DNA of 22,700 nucleotides from a virus. The DNA lies in the IMG/VR virus record IMGVR_UViG_3300027793_000296, positions 1 through 22,700 of that record. The stretch is one strand, 5' to 3'. Below the pieces are notes generated by a model. The model searched no databases and was not told the DNA's origin. It saw only the letters and a list, made by a program, of their open reading frames with translations. Shown here piece by piece: positions 1-7,026 of the stretch (its first letter is position 1; every line of letters starts with the position of its first letter). The position numbers were made by a program, and so were the translations under genes.

Positions 1-1266
1 TTCAAATGCTTTTGTATCTTGACCGTATTTCTTTGCAAGTTCAATAATCTTATTGTATTTTGATTCAACTAAAAGAACTTCTCTATCTTGGGCATCCATG
101 ACACCAAGTAAAGCTTCTTCTCTTGCCTTTTGTAATTCTTCTAATTCTTTCTTTCTGGCTTCAATTTGTTTAGAATAATCAGGTGGTGATTCTAAACCTT
201 TCTTTAGATTCTTATCATTCTCAATTGCTTGTTGAGTAAGTTTATCACCTTCTGCAGCAAACTTCTCTGCTTCTTTTTGTGTATCAGTTAAATTTTGTGC
301 ATAACTTCCAATTTGATTGGATGCAAATGCTGCATACTGACCACCTGATAAAATGTAATTACCAATGGTTTCCCAAGTATCAGGTTCTAAATCTTCACCA
401 CTAACTGCCTTTGCAGCTGCCTCTGCAGATTTAGCATAAAACACATTTGCTTGTGTTCTTAATTTTATACCTTCAATTACGGTCTTTGTATTTGCTGCAA
501 GTAATGCTTCTGCTTGTTCTAATGAACCAGCAAAACCAACGGTAGAACCAAGAGTTTCGTTATACTTCTTGAGTGCCTCATCCTTTGATATAGTACCATC
601 TTTTGCTTGTTTGAATGCATTATTTACATCAAATAATTTCTTATTGAAATCTGCTAATGCCTTGGTTACATCTGCCTGTGCTTCTTCATAGGTTTTTGAT
701 TCCAATGTAGCACCCATGATTGCATCTTTTACTTTATCCCAGTTTGCAATCAACAAACCTAATGCAACTACAATCGCACCAATACCAGTTGCAGTTAATG
801 CTGCAGCGAATGCTCTTGCACCCGATGCAGCTGCAGTTTCACCAACACCTACTGCTACGAATGAACGAGCTAATGCCTGATTTAATACAGTATATACTTT
901 GGTTATACCTGTCATGTTTGCAAATCCTTTTGCAACATCAGTTAAATCATTACCTAACTCAACAAAAGAACCTCGTATATCGGTTAGTTTGATTTGTCCA
1001 AATGTTTTAAGAGTACCAACCAAACCACTTGTTTTACCGGCAATGTCTCCAATAGGACCAGGTAGATTACCAAGAACATCTGCAAAGTTTCCAGCACCAG
1101 CTTTGGCAGCCTTGATCGCCTCTTCAGTATCATCAATTTGTTGTTGTAATCTCTTAAATTCTGCTGGGTCAGTTGTATTTCTTAATTCTTTTTTTAACTG
1201 TCTTAATGCAGCAATAGAAGGGGTTACATCTATACTAGCTTCTATTTCTATTTTCTCATCTGCCAT
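1..1266 (-). CDS. tail tape measure protein, N-terminal part (runs off the window)
   Basis: I translated this frame by hand from the ATG at 1266-1264; it stays open to base 1, giving 422 residues with the C-terminus outside the window. The order of parts is an acidic start (MADEKIEIEASID), a helical coiled-coil-like stretch at about 20-58 (many K/E/Q, for example KRLQQQIDDTEEAIKAAK), a Gly/Ala-rich part, a hydrophobic segment at about 157-176 (ATGIGAIVVALGLLIANW), then long Lys/Glu/Ala/Gln-rich helices. A hydrophobic segment between long helices is typical of phage tape measure proteins, which fill the tail tube, set its length and help DNA pass the host envelope. Its start overlaps the end of a 49-residue ORF by 11 bases. 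No sheath or chaperone gene lies directly before it; three glycosyltransferase-like genes do, which is an odd neighbourhood. Confidence 0.85.
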   Translation of the reverse strand, partial: MADEKIEIEASIDVTPSIAALRQLKKELRNTTDPAEFKRLQQQIDDTEEAIKAAKAGAGNFADVLGNLPGPIGDIAGKTSGLVGTLKTFGQIKLTDIRGSFVELGNDLTDVAKGFANMTGITKVYTVLNQALARSFVAVGVGETAAASGARAFAAALTATGIGAIVVALGLLIANWDKVKDAIMGATLESKTYEEAQADVTKALADFNKKLFDVNNAFKQAKDGTISKDEALKKYNETLGSTVGFAGSLEQAEALLAANTKTVIEGIKLRTQANVFYAKSAEAAAKAVSGEDLEPDTWETIGNYILSGGQYAAFASNQIGSYAQNLTDTQKEAEKFAAEGDKLTQQAIENDKNLKKGLESPPDYSKQIEARKKELEELQKAREEALLGVMDAQDREVLLVESKYNKIIELAKKYGQDTKAFE

Positions 1267-1405
1267 AGTAGTAATGTCTCTTTATTTTATACCATGCATT
1301 TTTCCAAGAATGCACTAATTCGTATTTACCCTTTGCGATTTCTACATTTTCAGAAACTCCATAAAAATCATCTGCAGCTAATATATTCAATACTTGTGAA
1401 ATCAT
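1256..1405 (-). CDS. small hypothetical protein (49 aa) overlapping the tape measure start
   Basis: An ATG at 1405-1403 opens a 49-codon frame ending with TGA at 1258-1256. It begins MISQVLNILAADDFYGVSEN and ends in a basic, aromatic tail (YKIKRHYYYGR). Its last 11 bases overlap the tape measure start in another frame, an arrangement that often indicates translational coupling. It starts 28 bases after the stop of the 283-residue gene, and the leader is A/T-rich with an AAGAAAG stretch upstream of the start. There is no signal peptide or membrane segment, and I do not recognise the family. If it is not real, 1267-1433 is a 167-base gap, which would be long for this tightly packed operon; this favours a gene. 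It could be a small tail-assembly factor, but nothing in the sequence proves that. Confidence 0.5.
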   Translation of the reverse strand: MISQVLNILAADDFYGVSENVEIAKGKYELVHSWKNAWYKIKRHYYYGR

Positions 1406-1433
1406 AATCGTCTTTCTTATTTAACAAAAATGA

Positions 1434-2285
1434 TTATCTAAATAGGTGAAGATAGTTTGTATAATCACCCCAATACGAATGTGTTGGGTATACATTATCT
1501 TTTCTGTATATACTGAAATGAGATGTAAAGTGGGAGCCATGATTGATGTGGATACTTTCGTTCTCACATCTCCATTGATTTCTTGTCATTCTTTGTGATT
1601 CTATCATACCACTATTTGTCACCAATGCATTACCAAGAATAGAATGAAAATGTTCTAATGCATCTTCTACTCTCATTGTCATTTGGTGCATGGGTTCATC
1701 ATCTTGACCTCTATATTGCCATCCATCTCTATTGATTCCACCATAATTCATGTTAGTTAGAATACCTCCACCGAAATCTTCGTAATCAAAATACCCTACT
1801 GGATATAGAACATCGTGTTCCAAGAATGATACATATTCGTACTTACCCATTGTCTTTGCAACATAGATACATTGTAAGATTTGTAGTAGTTGATTCAGGT
1901 GTGAAGATGAACGATTCCAAGATATAACTTCGTGGAATGGGTTTTCTTGTATAGGATTCCATACACAAGTTACTATATCTGCCTTTCCTTCTGCAGCAAT
2001 GTTGATTGTTTCTAATGATTTGATTACTGCTGGGTGATTAGTTGTATCGTTAGAATACCATACACCTAATTTATTATGTTGGGATTTTGGATAGGTAAAA
2101 GTATGACCTTCTCTAATACTATGTAATTCCCCATTTATTTCTATTTCTAGGAACTTTACGGTTCCAACTTGTGTATCACCGATTATATTATTATCTACAC
2201 GGAGAACTAATCTTTCACCCCTAATTTTGGATTTTACTTGTGGGAGACAATCTACACCTCCATAAGTTGCTTTTGTTATATTCAT
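1434..2285 (-). CDS. putative glycosyltransferase with an extra N-terminal beta domain
   Basis: The protein has 283 residues. Residues 1-64 begin MNITKATYGGVDCLPQV and resemble a small all-beta domain I associate with DUF3395-like regions (ItkAtYGg...DVt...LvlrvdNniiGD). Residues about 100-283 look like a GT-A-type glycosyltransferase: a strand VSFLEHDVLYP at 152-161 with E156-H157-D158 where the metal-binding DxD usually lies, then TNMNYGG, a PMHQMTM stretch and HINHGSHFTSHFSIY near the C-terminus. The His residues there could serve metal or donor binding. There is no signal peptide, so it should act in the cytoplasm. Its ATG overlaps the previous stop by one base (TAATG), so it is coupled to the 217-residue gene. 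Donor and acceptor are unknown. Transferase activity is inferred from the motif layout; a glycan-binding or inactive role is possible. Confidence 0.6.
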   Translation of the reverse strand: MNITKATYGGVDCLPQVKSKIRGERLVLRVDNNIIGDTQVGTVKFLEIEINGELHSIREGHTFTYPKSQHNKLGVWYSNDTTNHPAVIKSLETINIAAEGKADIVTCVWNPIQENPFHEVISWNRSSSHLNQLLQILQCIYVAKTMGKYEYVSFLEHDVLYPVGYFDYEDFGGGILTNMNYGGINRDGWQYRGQDDEPMHQMTMRVEDALEHFHSILGNALVTNSGMIESQRMTRNQWRCENESIHINHGSHFTSHFSIYRKDNVYPTHSYWGDYTNYLHLFR

Positions 2286-2938
2286 TACGGTCTTACATAA
2301 AATGATTTTTTAATCCATTTAGAAGAATGTATATCACCATATCCTTCTAAATAAGTTTTACTTGCGTTTATTGAATGGAACATTAAACTCCATCTTCTTT
2401 CCATACCTTGTTGCATCAATTTCTCTTGTGGGTATTTTAACCATGATGTAGGTATTCTATTCATTGTAGAATTTCTTACACTAAAAATAGGACCGAATAT
2501 ACCTTTTTCTGGATAATCATGGAATTCTATATCAGTTTCACACCATACTTTTTGTAAAGGATGTATATCGTAAGAGTATGGAAAATCAAATCCTGCTACA
2601 ACTTCAAATGATTTTAATTGTTCTTTGATTTGTGATATGTAATCAGGTCTTATTATTTCCAAACTATCTTGTAAAAAAATCCAATTATCTTGATTTTTTA
2701 TATTTTGATATGCCCAAATATAAGCACCTGAATCAAAACATTTGTAATCTAATGATGTAAAATGATATGGGTACTTGTTTTTACATTCTAAAAACCATTC
2801 CTTAAATTTTATATCTTCACTATTAGTATCTACAATAAGGACTTGTTCATCACATAAATCTACATTTTCTAAACTAATCAAAAACTTATGTAAAATTTCT
2901 ATGTTATTATGTGTTGCAACTACAATCATTTTAGACAA
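2285..2938 (-). CDS. putative GT2-like glycosyltransferase, short
   Basis: The protein has 217 residues. The N-terminus MIVVATHNNIEILHKFLISL followed by EQVLIVDTNSED is the classical first beta-alpha-beta unit of a family-2 type, GT-A-fold glycosyltransferase, which binds the nucleotide-sugar. GAYIWAYQN at 71-79 and WIFLQDSLEI at 86-95 match the following helix and the strand that normally ends in DxD. Here the motif reads Q90-D91-S92, so the metal site is reduced. It is shorter than a usual GT2 enzyme, and the C-terminal part (MERRWSLMFHSI, WIKKSFYVRP) is basic and aromatic. No leader peptide is seen. It overlaps the upstream 312-residue gene by 13 bases and the downstream gene by one base, forming a coupled three-gene cassette. 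It may be a degenerate or helper subunit; acceptor and sugar are unknown. Confidence 0.65.
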   Translation of the reverse strand: MSKMIVVATHNNIEILHKFLISLENVDLCDEQVLIVDTNSEDIKFKEWFLECKNKYPYHFTSLDYKCFDSGAYIWAYQNIKNQDNWIFLQDSLEIIRPDYISQIKEQLKSFEVVAGFDFPYSYDIHPLQKVWCETDIEFHDYPEKGIFGPIFSVRNSTMNRIPTSWLKYPQEKLMQQGMERRWSLMFHSINASKTYLEGYGDIHSSKWIKKSFYVRP

Positions 2939-3864
2939 GATCTTTTACCAGTTCTCATTACCCAATCCCAATACCACCAAGAAGCAGTACCTTTGTTTGG
3001 TTCTGGTGAGTTGTAAGGTAATTGATTCATATAATTTGATTTATAGAATAATCCTGATGTAGAATTAGTTACACCTGCATTATGCATTATATTTTTTATA
3101 TGATATTCATCTTCACTTGATGTACCCCAAGAAAAATCAAAGTTAGAATGAGTTATAGTTTTGTATCCCATCAACCAACCTTTCCACAATACACTCCACA
3201 TATCTGAACACCAGATTTGTAATTCGTGGTATGAAGGATTTTCTGATTTCTTTTTGTTGTTTAGTTCGGTAATCTCTTTGAATAATCTATCACATTTTTT
3301 CTCTACCCAATCCCAATACTCATAGGATAATCCTTTCATCAGGTATTGAGCACCAATGCAATTATGTTCGTTTTCTTTTACCAATTCTTTTGGTATTTCC
3401 ATTATCTTACACATCTCATCTAATACATCTTCACCTTTACCGATAATGTAATCGTGGGAGATATACCATCTTGTGTCTGAACCATACCAATTATCATCTT
3501 CTAACATCTCATCAGTAATCCAAAAAATAGGATTCTTGGTAAAGAGTATATCACAATCATGGTAGAATATAACATCTCTTTCTAAATAAGAATGTGCTTG
3601 AAAGTGTTGTTTTAGAATGTTGGGACGAATAGAAGAGATATAGTGTTTATTCTCTCTCGTATCATCGTAGAAGAAGAATCTTGCTGGATAGGAATTGGCA
3701 AGTTTAATCCAATCATCAGGAATAACTCCATTCACTTTCCAACAAACTATATCCATATTATTTGGGTTTATACCCATTGATGTAAAGTTGTTGATTAGGA
3801 CCTCAACCTGCCACTTGTAATAATCAGTAGCAGGTTGGGCACATACATATCTTAATTTTTTCAT
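2926..3864 (-). CDS. putative glycosyltransferase with DxD motif
   Basis: The protein has 312 residues. It carries IFYHDCDILFTKNP at 99-112, a good DxD (D103-C104-D105) in the usual 'y-x-D-x-D-x-l-f-x-x-P' setting of nucleotide-diphospho-sugar transferases. GAQYLMKG at 171-178, the ELQIWCSDMWSVLWKGW stretch at 214-230 and HNAGVT at 261-266 follow. This order recalls the hydroxyproline/serine O-arabinosyltransferase-like group seen in plants, algae, large viruses and phages; that resemblance is from memory. No signal peptide or membrane segment is present, so it should work in the cytoplasm on folded or nascent protein. It lies 16 bases after the 456-residue Thr-rich tail gene and is the first of three coupled transferase-like genes, which makes Thr/Ser residues of the tail proteins plausible acceptors. 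The enzyme class is fairly clear; the acceptor is inference. Confidence 0.72.
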   Translation of the reverse strand: MKKLRYVCAQPATDYYKWQVEVLINNFTSMGINPNNMDIVCWKVNGVIPDDWIKLANSYPARFFFYDDTRENKHYISSIRPNILKQHFQAHSYLERDVIFYHDCDILFTKNPIFWITDEMLEDDNWYGSDTRWYISHDYIIGKGEDVLDEMCKIMEIPKELVKENEHNCIGAQYLMKGLSYEYWDWVEKKCDRLFKEITELNNKKKSENPSYHELQIWCSDMWSVLWKGWLMGYKTITHSNFDFSWGTSSEDEYHIKNIMHNAGVTNSTSGLFYKSNYMNQLPYNSPEPNKGTASWWYWDWVMRTGKRSCLK

Positions 3865-3880
3865 ATAACTTTTATTTTAT

Positions 3881-5251
3881 TTACACACAACATTCAACTA
3901 TGGTTCCAGATACTGGTACTATACTAGCACTTACAAATGTTGGTGATGCAATTTCACCACAAGTTGGTGCAGCTACACATTGTACATCACTTGTAGCAAT
4001 GATTATACTACTTGTATATCCTGACGGTATGAATAAACTTGAAGTTGAATTATCACTATATCTTGATTCTACATTTATATCAAATGGAGGGAAGATTTCA
4101 CTTCCACTACAAGCAGTAAAGATTTTCATTACTGTATCGGTTGTACTTGCAAAGTAGCCAGGACAATCAAAACATTCACCTTGAGAACTTTGTACAGTTT
4201 CTAATGTATAACAATATGCAGGTGCAGCAGTTGTAGTTGTGGTTGTAGTTGTGGTACAATTTATTACTACTGGTGTATTTTGTACAGAAACAGTTCCTAC
4301 TGAATCCAATACCGCAACATAATATGTTCCGTTTGCAATACTTGCCCACTCATAGGTATTACCTGTCACTGCATATCTTGTACCTGAAATACCTTGTACT
4401 GCATTTGATGCGTTTGCTTGTGAATCTGCAATTGCTGTATAACTATATGTTCCACTACCTCCACTAAATGTAGAAGTAAATGTTCCTAAATTACCTATAC
4501 AAGTAATAGAACCATTACTTACCAATAATGGTGCTGCAGTAGTTGTGGTTGTAGTTGTGGTTGTTGTAGGACATCCAGTCACACCAGAACCACCTACACT
4601 AACAACATCAATTAAAGAACCACCAGGATTAGAAGTTAATTCTGCTATAACATACCAAAATGCTCCACCAAATGTAACTCTTTCATTTACAACAAATGTT
4701 CCTGCTGTTTTTTGAGTAGAGTATTGTGTACTACCATCAACACAATTATATAATGAATACCAAACTGGTTGTAATGTAGTTGTTGTTGTGCTCGTAGTAC
4801 TTGTAGTTGTAGTAGTAGGTGCAGCAGTTGTAGTTGTAGTTGTAGTTGTGGTTGTACTTGTAGTAGTTGTGGTTGTTGGTTCTAATGTAGTAGTTGTAGT
4901 TGTAGGTGCTGCAGTAGTTGTTGTTGTACTAGTTGTAGTAGTAGTTGGTTCTAATGTAGTTGTAGTAGTAGTTGGTGCAGCAGTAGTTGTACTTGTAGTT
5001 GTTGTTGTAATTGGATTTACATTTTCAATAACGGTATTACCACACGCTTCAGATAAAGAAGTTAAACGAATACAAGTAGAATCACTATCAACTGTACAAT
5101 ATACAACTGAACCTACTGATGGTAAAAATGCATTAGTACAATCTACCGATTGAGAATAAGTTATACAATCGGTAGAATACTGAACTGAAAAGTTAGGACC
5201 TGCTATTCCATTCAATTCAGTTAATGTTATTTTTCGTACTTGATTTGCCAT
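3881..5251 (-). CDS. modular tail appendage protein with poly-threonine linkers
   Basis: The protein has 456 residues and four compact modules: 1-81, 161-227, 241-331 and 345-456. They are joined by Thr linkers at 82-160, 228-240 and 332-344. The linkers are almost only Thr with recurring AAP and LEP steps. The modules contain Cys near their borders (C170/C227, C251/C332, several after 345), suggesting disulfide-closed or metal-bound beta domains. Module 241-331 (GGSGTYSYTA, NGTYYVAVLDSVG) resembles a SprB/PKD-like beta-sandwich. Such linkers are flexible and are classical O-glycosylation substrates. It follows the last tail-tip genes and precedes three glycosyltransferase-like genes. Its start is in the same frame as the preceding 583-residue gene, with one TAA and four codons between them. 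It is likely an exposed adhesin or decoration on the tail tip; no enzymatic motif is visible. Confidence 0.7.
   Translation of the reverse strand: MANQVRKITLTELNGIAGPNFSVQYSTDCITYSQSVDCTNAFLPSVGSVVYCTVDSDSTCIRLTSLSEACGNTVIENVNPITTTTTSTTTAAPTTTTTTLEPTTTTTSTTTTTAAPTTTTTTLEPTTTTTTSTTTTTTTTTTAAPTTTTTSTTSTTTTTLQPVWYSLYNCVDGSTQYSTQKTAGTFVVNERVTFGGAFWYVIAELTSNPGGSLIDVVSVGGSGVTGCPTTTTTTTTTTAAPLLVSNGSITCIGNLGTFTSTFSGGSGTYSYTAIADSQANASNAVQGISGTRYAVTGNTYEWASIANGTYYVAVLDSVGTVSVQNTPVVINCTTTTTTTTTAAPAYCYTLETVQSSQGECFDCPGYFASTTDTVMKIFTACSGSEIFPPFDINVESRYSDNSTSSLFIPSGYTSSIIIATSDVQCVAAPTCGEIASPTFVSASIVPVSGTIVECCV
4220..4255 (-). repeat. third Thr linker of the 456-residue protein
   Basis: Residues 333-344 are a Thr run ending in Ala-Ala-Pro. 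It follows the Cys that closes module three (C332) and precedes the first Cys of the last module. Confidence 0.75.
4532..4570 (-). repeat. second Thr linker of the 456-residue protein
   Basis: Residues 228-240 are Thr followed by Ala-Ala, with Pro next, separating the second and third modules. It has the same composition as the long linker but is only 13 residues. Confidence 0.75.
4772..5008 (-). repeat. tandem Thr-codon repeat encoding the 79-residue linker
   Basis: This stretch is built of ACN codons (ACA, ACT, ACC, ACG mixed). It contains a larger unit of 69 bases (23 codons): the plus-strand word gttggttctaatgtag begins at 4875 and again at 4944, each followed by a GGTGC-GCAG (Ala-Ala-Pro) step. 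The mixed codons show that the DNA is not a pure trinucleotide repeat, so the protein sequence rather than simple slippage seems to be maintained. The 69-base duplication is a place where recombination could lengthen or shorten the linker. Confidence 0.8.
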
Positions 5252-5263
5252 TATATATTTTAA

Positions 5264-7015
5264 TTAAGGTATTCCATTAGTTGTAGTTGTAGTTGTTGGT
5301 GCAGCAGTAGTAGTTGTTGTAGTTGTTATAGTACAAGGCCCATTATCTTGTATTACTAAATTAAGACAATTACCTATAATACAATTACCATTTCTGATAC
5401 TTCCAGGTATTGCACAGAATGGTCTAGAACCACTGGTTCTTGTTCTTGTAATTCCATCACAATCAGTATAATCAAATTGAAATACTCCTGAATAAACATT
5501 TACAAAATACTCGGTACAACCTTGAGTTGTAGTTGTTGTAGTAGGTGCTTCAGTTGTAGTAGGTGCTCCAGTTGTAGTTGTAGGTGTTGGTTGAGTACAA
5601 GATCTGTAAGTTAGAATGAATCTACCATTTCCACCTTTTCCAGGAGTTTCAGAAGTAGCACCTCCACCTCCACCACCAGTACCATCGGTACCACCATTAC
5701 CGGCAGTACCACCACCATCAGTAGCAGTTCCATTAGCAGTAGTTCCACTACCACCTCCACCACCACCAACTGATAATGCAGTACCAATTAAACCATTAAA
5801 GGTAATACCAGGCCCACCATTTCCACCAGTACTTCCACCATTTGAACCATTTCCAGTGGCACCACCACCACCTCCATTAGCACCACCGCCACCATTTGAT
5901 TGTGTACCAGTTCCTGCAGTTCCACTACTTTCACCTATACCTCCACCAGAACCTCCTCCAGCATTTCTACCACTATTATTAGGGAATGAACCACCACCAC
6001 CAGCACCAAATCCAGCAGTATAAGTTAGAAATACAGAATTAGTACCATCACCACCTTGTAATCCTGATGTAGGTGCTATACCACCTCTACCAACTGTTAC
6101 TGCATAAGAACCTGATGAAAGTGTTAAGTTATTTACAAAAAGAACTTCACCAGCTCCACCACCACCACCGGCATCTTTACCTGCATTATTATCATATCCA
6201 CCTGCTCCACCACCACCGATTAGTAGTAGTTTTGCATCAGTAGTAGTACCACTAAATACATTTAATGTTTTTGATTGTGAAGAACCAGAATCATGAAACC
6301 AACTTATAAATTCATATTGAATACCACCTGATATAAATGAACCTGATGCTGCACCTTGCATTGATGCACTTAAACAATTAGGTGCTGCAGTAGTTGTTGT
6401 TGTACTAGTTGTAGTAGGTCCTGCAGTAGTAGTTGTTGTAGTAGGTGGATTCGGTTCAAATGATGAACTAAAACCAAATTCACAATTTACTTCAACTGAT
6501 GCATCAGATGCATCTTTAATGATTGGTCCTAATAATTGTATATTACAAGTACCATCTTTTAGATTGTAATCGTTTATTGCACGAAGATGATAGTAATTAC
6601 CTCTCCATTGTACTATATCGTTTAATTCCATCTCAAAATAATCCGCAAGGGGTATTATCGCTGATGCATTAACTAAACGAGTTCTTGGGTTATATAAAAG
6701 GGAAACATAAGTATCCCAGTATTCAGTATAAAGGGAACCAGTTGGAGTTTCACCATAAGGTGGTATTTCGTTAAAGAATAGTAATGAGTTAGAACCAGTA
6801 TTTGGTGTTAAACCATCATAATAATCTAAATAAGGAAATTGTGTTTGTAGTGATGTATCAATACTTGCAGTTGAACCTGATGGGTAATGTTGAATATAAT
6901 AATCCTCACAATCCTTTAATCCATTATAGAAATAGATATGGGGAAGTGTTCTTACCGGTTGGTAAGTTATTGATGAAATCAATGTTGGTAGAAAAATTTT
7001 ATTCTTAACTGACAT
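5264..7015 (-). CDS. tail tip protein with glycine-rich domain and poly-threonine linkers
   Basis: The protein has 583 residues. Residues 1-185 form a globular N-terminal part ending YYHLRAINDYNLKDG and IQLLGPIIKDA, like the terminal piece of tail-tip proteins, and probably anchor it to the tail. A Thr/Ala/Pro linker follows at 191-212. A glycine-rich domain lies at about 215-470: AKLLLIGGGGAGG at 261-273, GSYAVTVGRGG, then long GGGG-rich loops at 337-465. A linker at 475-497, a Cys-rich module at 500-561 and a bare Thr linker at 562-579 before the C-terminal NGIP complete it. Gly-rich beta or polyglycine-II domains are known receptor-binding parts of phage adhesins, so host recognition is a reasonable role. 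It is oddly terminated: the last linker has no domain behind it, and the next gene continues in the same frame after one TAA and four codons. Confidence 0.72.
   Translation of the reverse strand: MSVKNKIFLPTLISSITYQPVRTLPHIYFYNGLKDCEDYYIQHYPSGSTASIDTSLQTQFPYLDYYDGLTPNTGSNSLLFFNEIPPYGETPTGSLYTEYWDTYVSLLYNPRTRLVNASAIIPLADYFEMELNDIVQWRGNYYHLRAINDYNLKDGTCNIQLLGPIIKDASDASVEVNCEFGFSSSFEPNPPTTTTTTAGPTTTSTTTTTAAPNCLSASMQGAASGSFISGGIQYEFISWFHDSGSSQSKTLNVFSGTTTDAKLLLIGGGGAGGYDNNAGKDAGGGGGAGEVLFVNNLTLSSGSYAVTVGRGGIAPTSGLQGGDGTNSVFLTYTAGFGAGGGGSFPNNSGRNAGGGSGGGIGESSGTAGTGTQSNGGGGANGGGGGATGNGSNGGSTGGNGGPGITFNGLIGTALSVGGGGGGSGTTANGTATDGGGTAGNGGTDGTGGGGGGATSETPGKGGNGRFILTYRSCTQPTPTTTTGAPTTTEAPTTTTTTQGCTEYFVNVYSGVFQFDYTDCDGITRTRTSGSRPFCAIPGSIRNGNCIIGNCLNLVIQDNGPCTITTTTTTTAAPTTTTTTNGIP
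5279..5332 (-). repeat. terminal Thr linker of the 583-residue protein
   Basis: Residues 562-579 are a Thr run, Ala-Ala-Pro and a second Thr run, followed only by Asn-Gly-Ile-Pro and the stop. Every other linker in the two proteins is followed by a folded module. Confidence 0.75.
5525..5593 (-). repeat. second Thr linker of the 583-residue protein
   Basis: Residues 475-497 carry TTTTGAP and TTTEAP steps between the glycine-rich domain and the Cys-rich module. Confidence 0.7.
5621..6223 (-). repeat. glycine-rich coding repeat
   Basis: Residues 265-465 of the 583-residue protein are mostly Gly with Ser, Thr, Asn and Ala, in irregular GGGGAGG and GGGGGSG blocks. The DNA is GGN-rich on the coding strand and locally raises GC against its AT-rich neighbours. 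The opposite strand therefore shows a spurious proline-rich frame. Confidence 0.8.
6380..6445 (-). repeat. first Thr linker of the 583-residue protein
   Basis: Residues 191-212 are Thr-rich with AGP and AAP steps, joining the N-terminal anchor part to the glycine-rich domain. Confidence 0.75.
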
Positions 7016-7026
7016 AATTTATATTT

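Noticed and set aside
899-1318. Plus-strand 139-residue frame over the tape measure start
   Set aside because: It lies opposite the tape measure reading frame, which has clear family features; the plus frame has none.
4788-5153. Plus-strand poly-valine frame of 121 residues
   Set aside because: It is the shadow of ACN threonine codons (GTN on the other strand) in the long linker; a protein of mostly valine is not credible here.
5616-6023. Plus-strand 135-residue proline-rich frame
   Set aside because: It is the antisense shadow of the GGN codons in the glycine-rich domain (GGN reads as CCN on the other strand); no leader, and it lies inside a well-supported gene.
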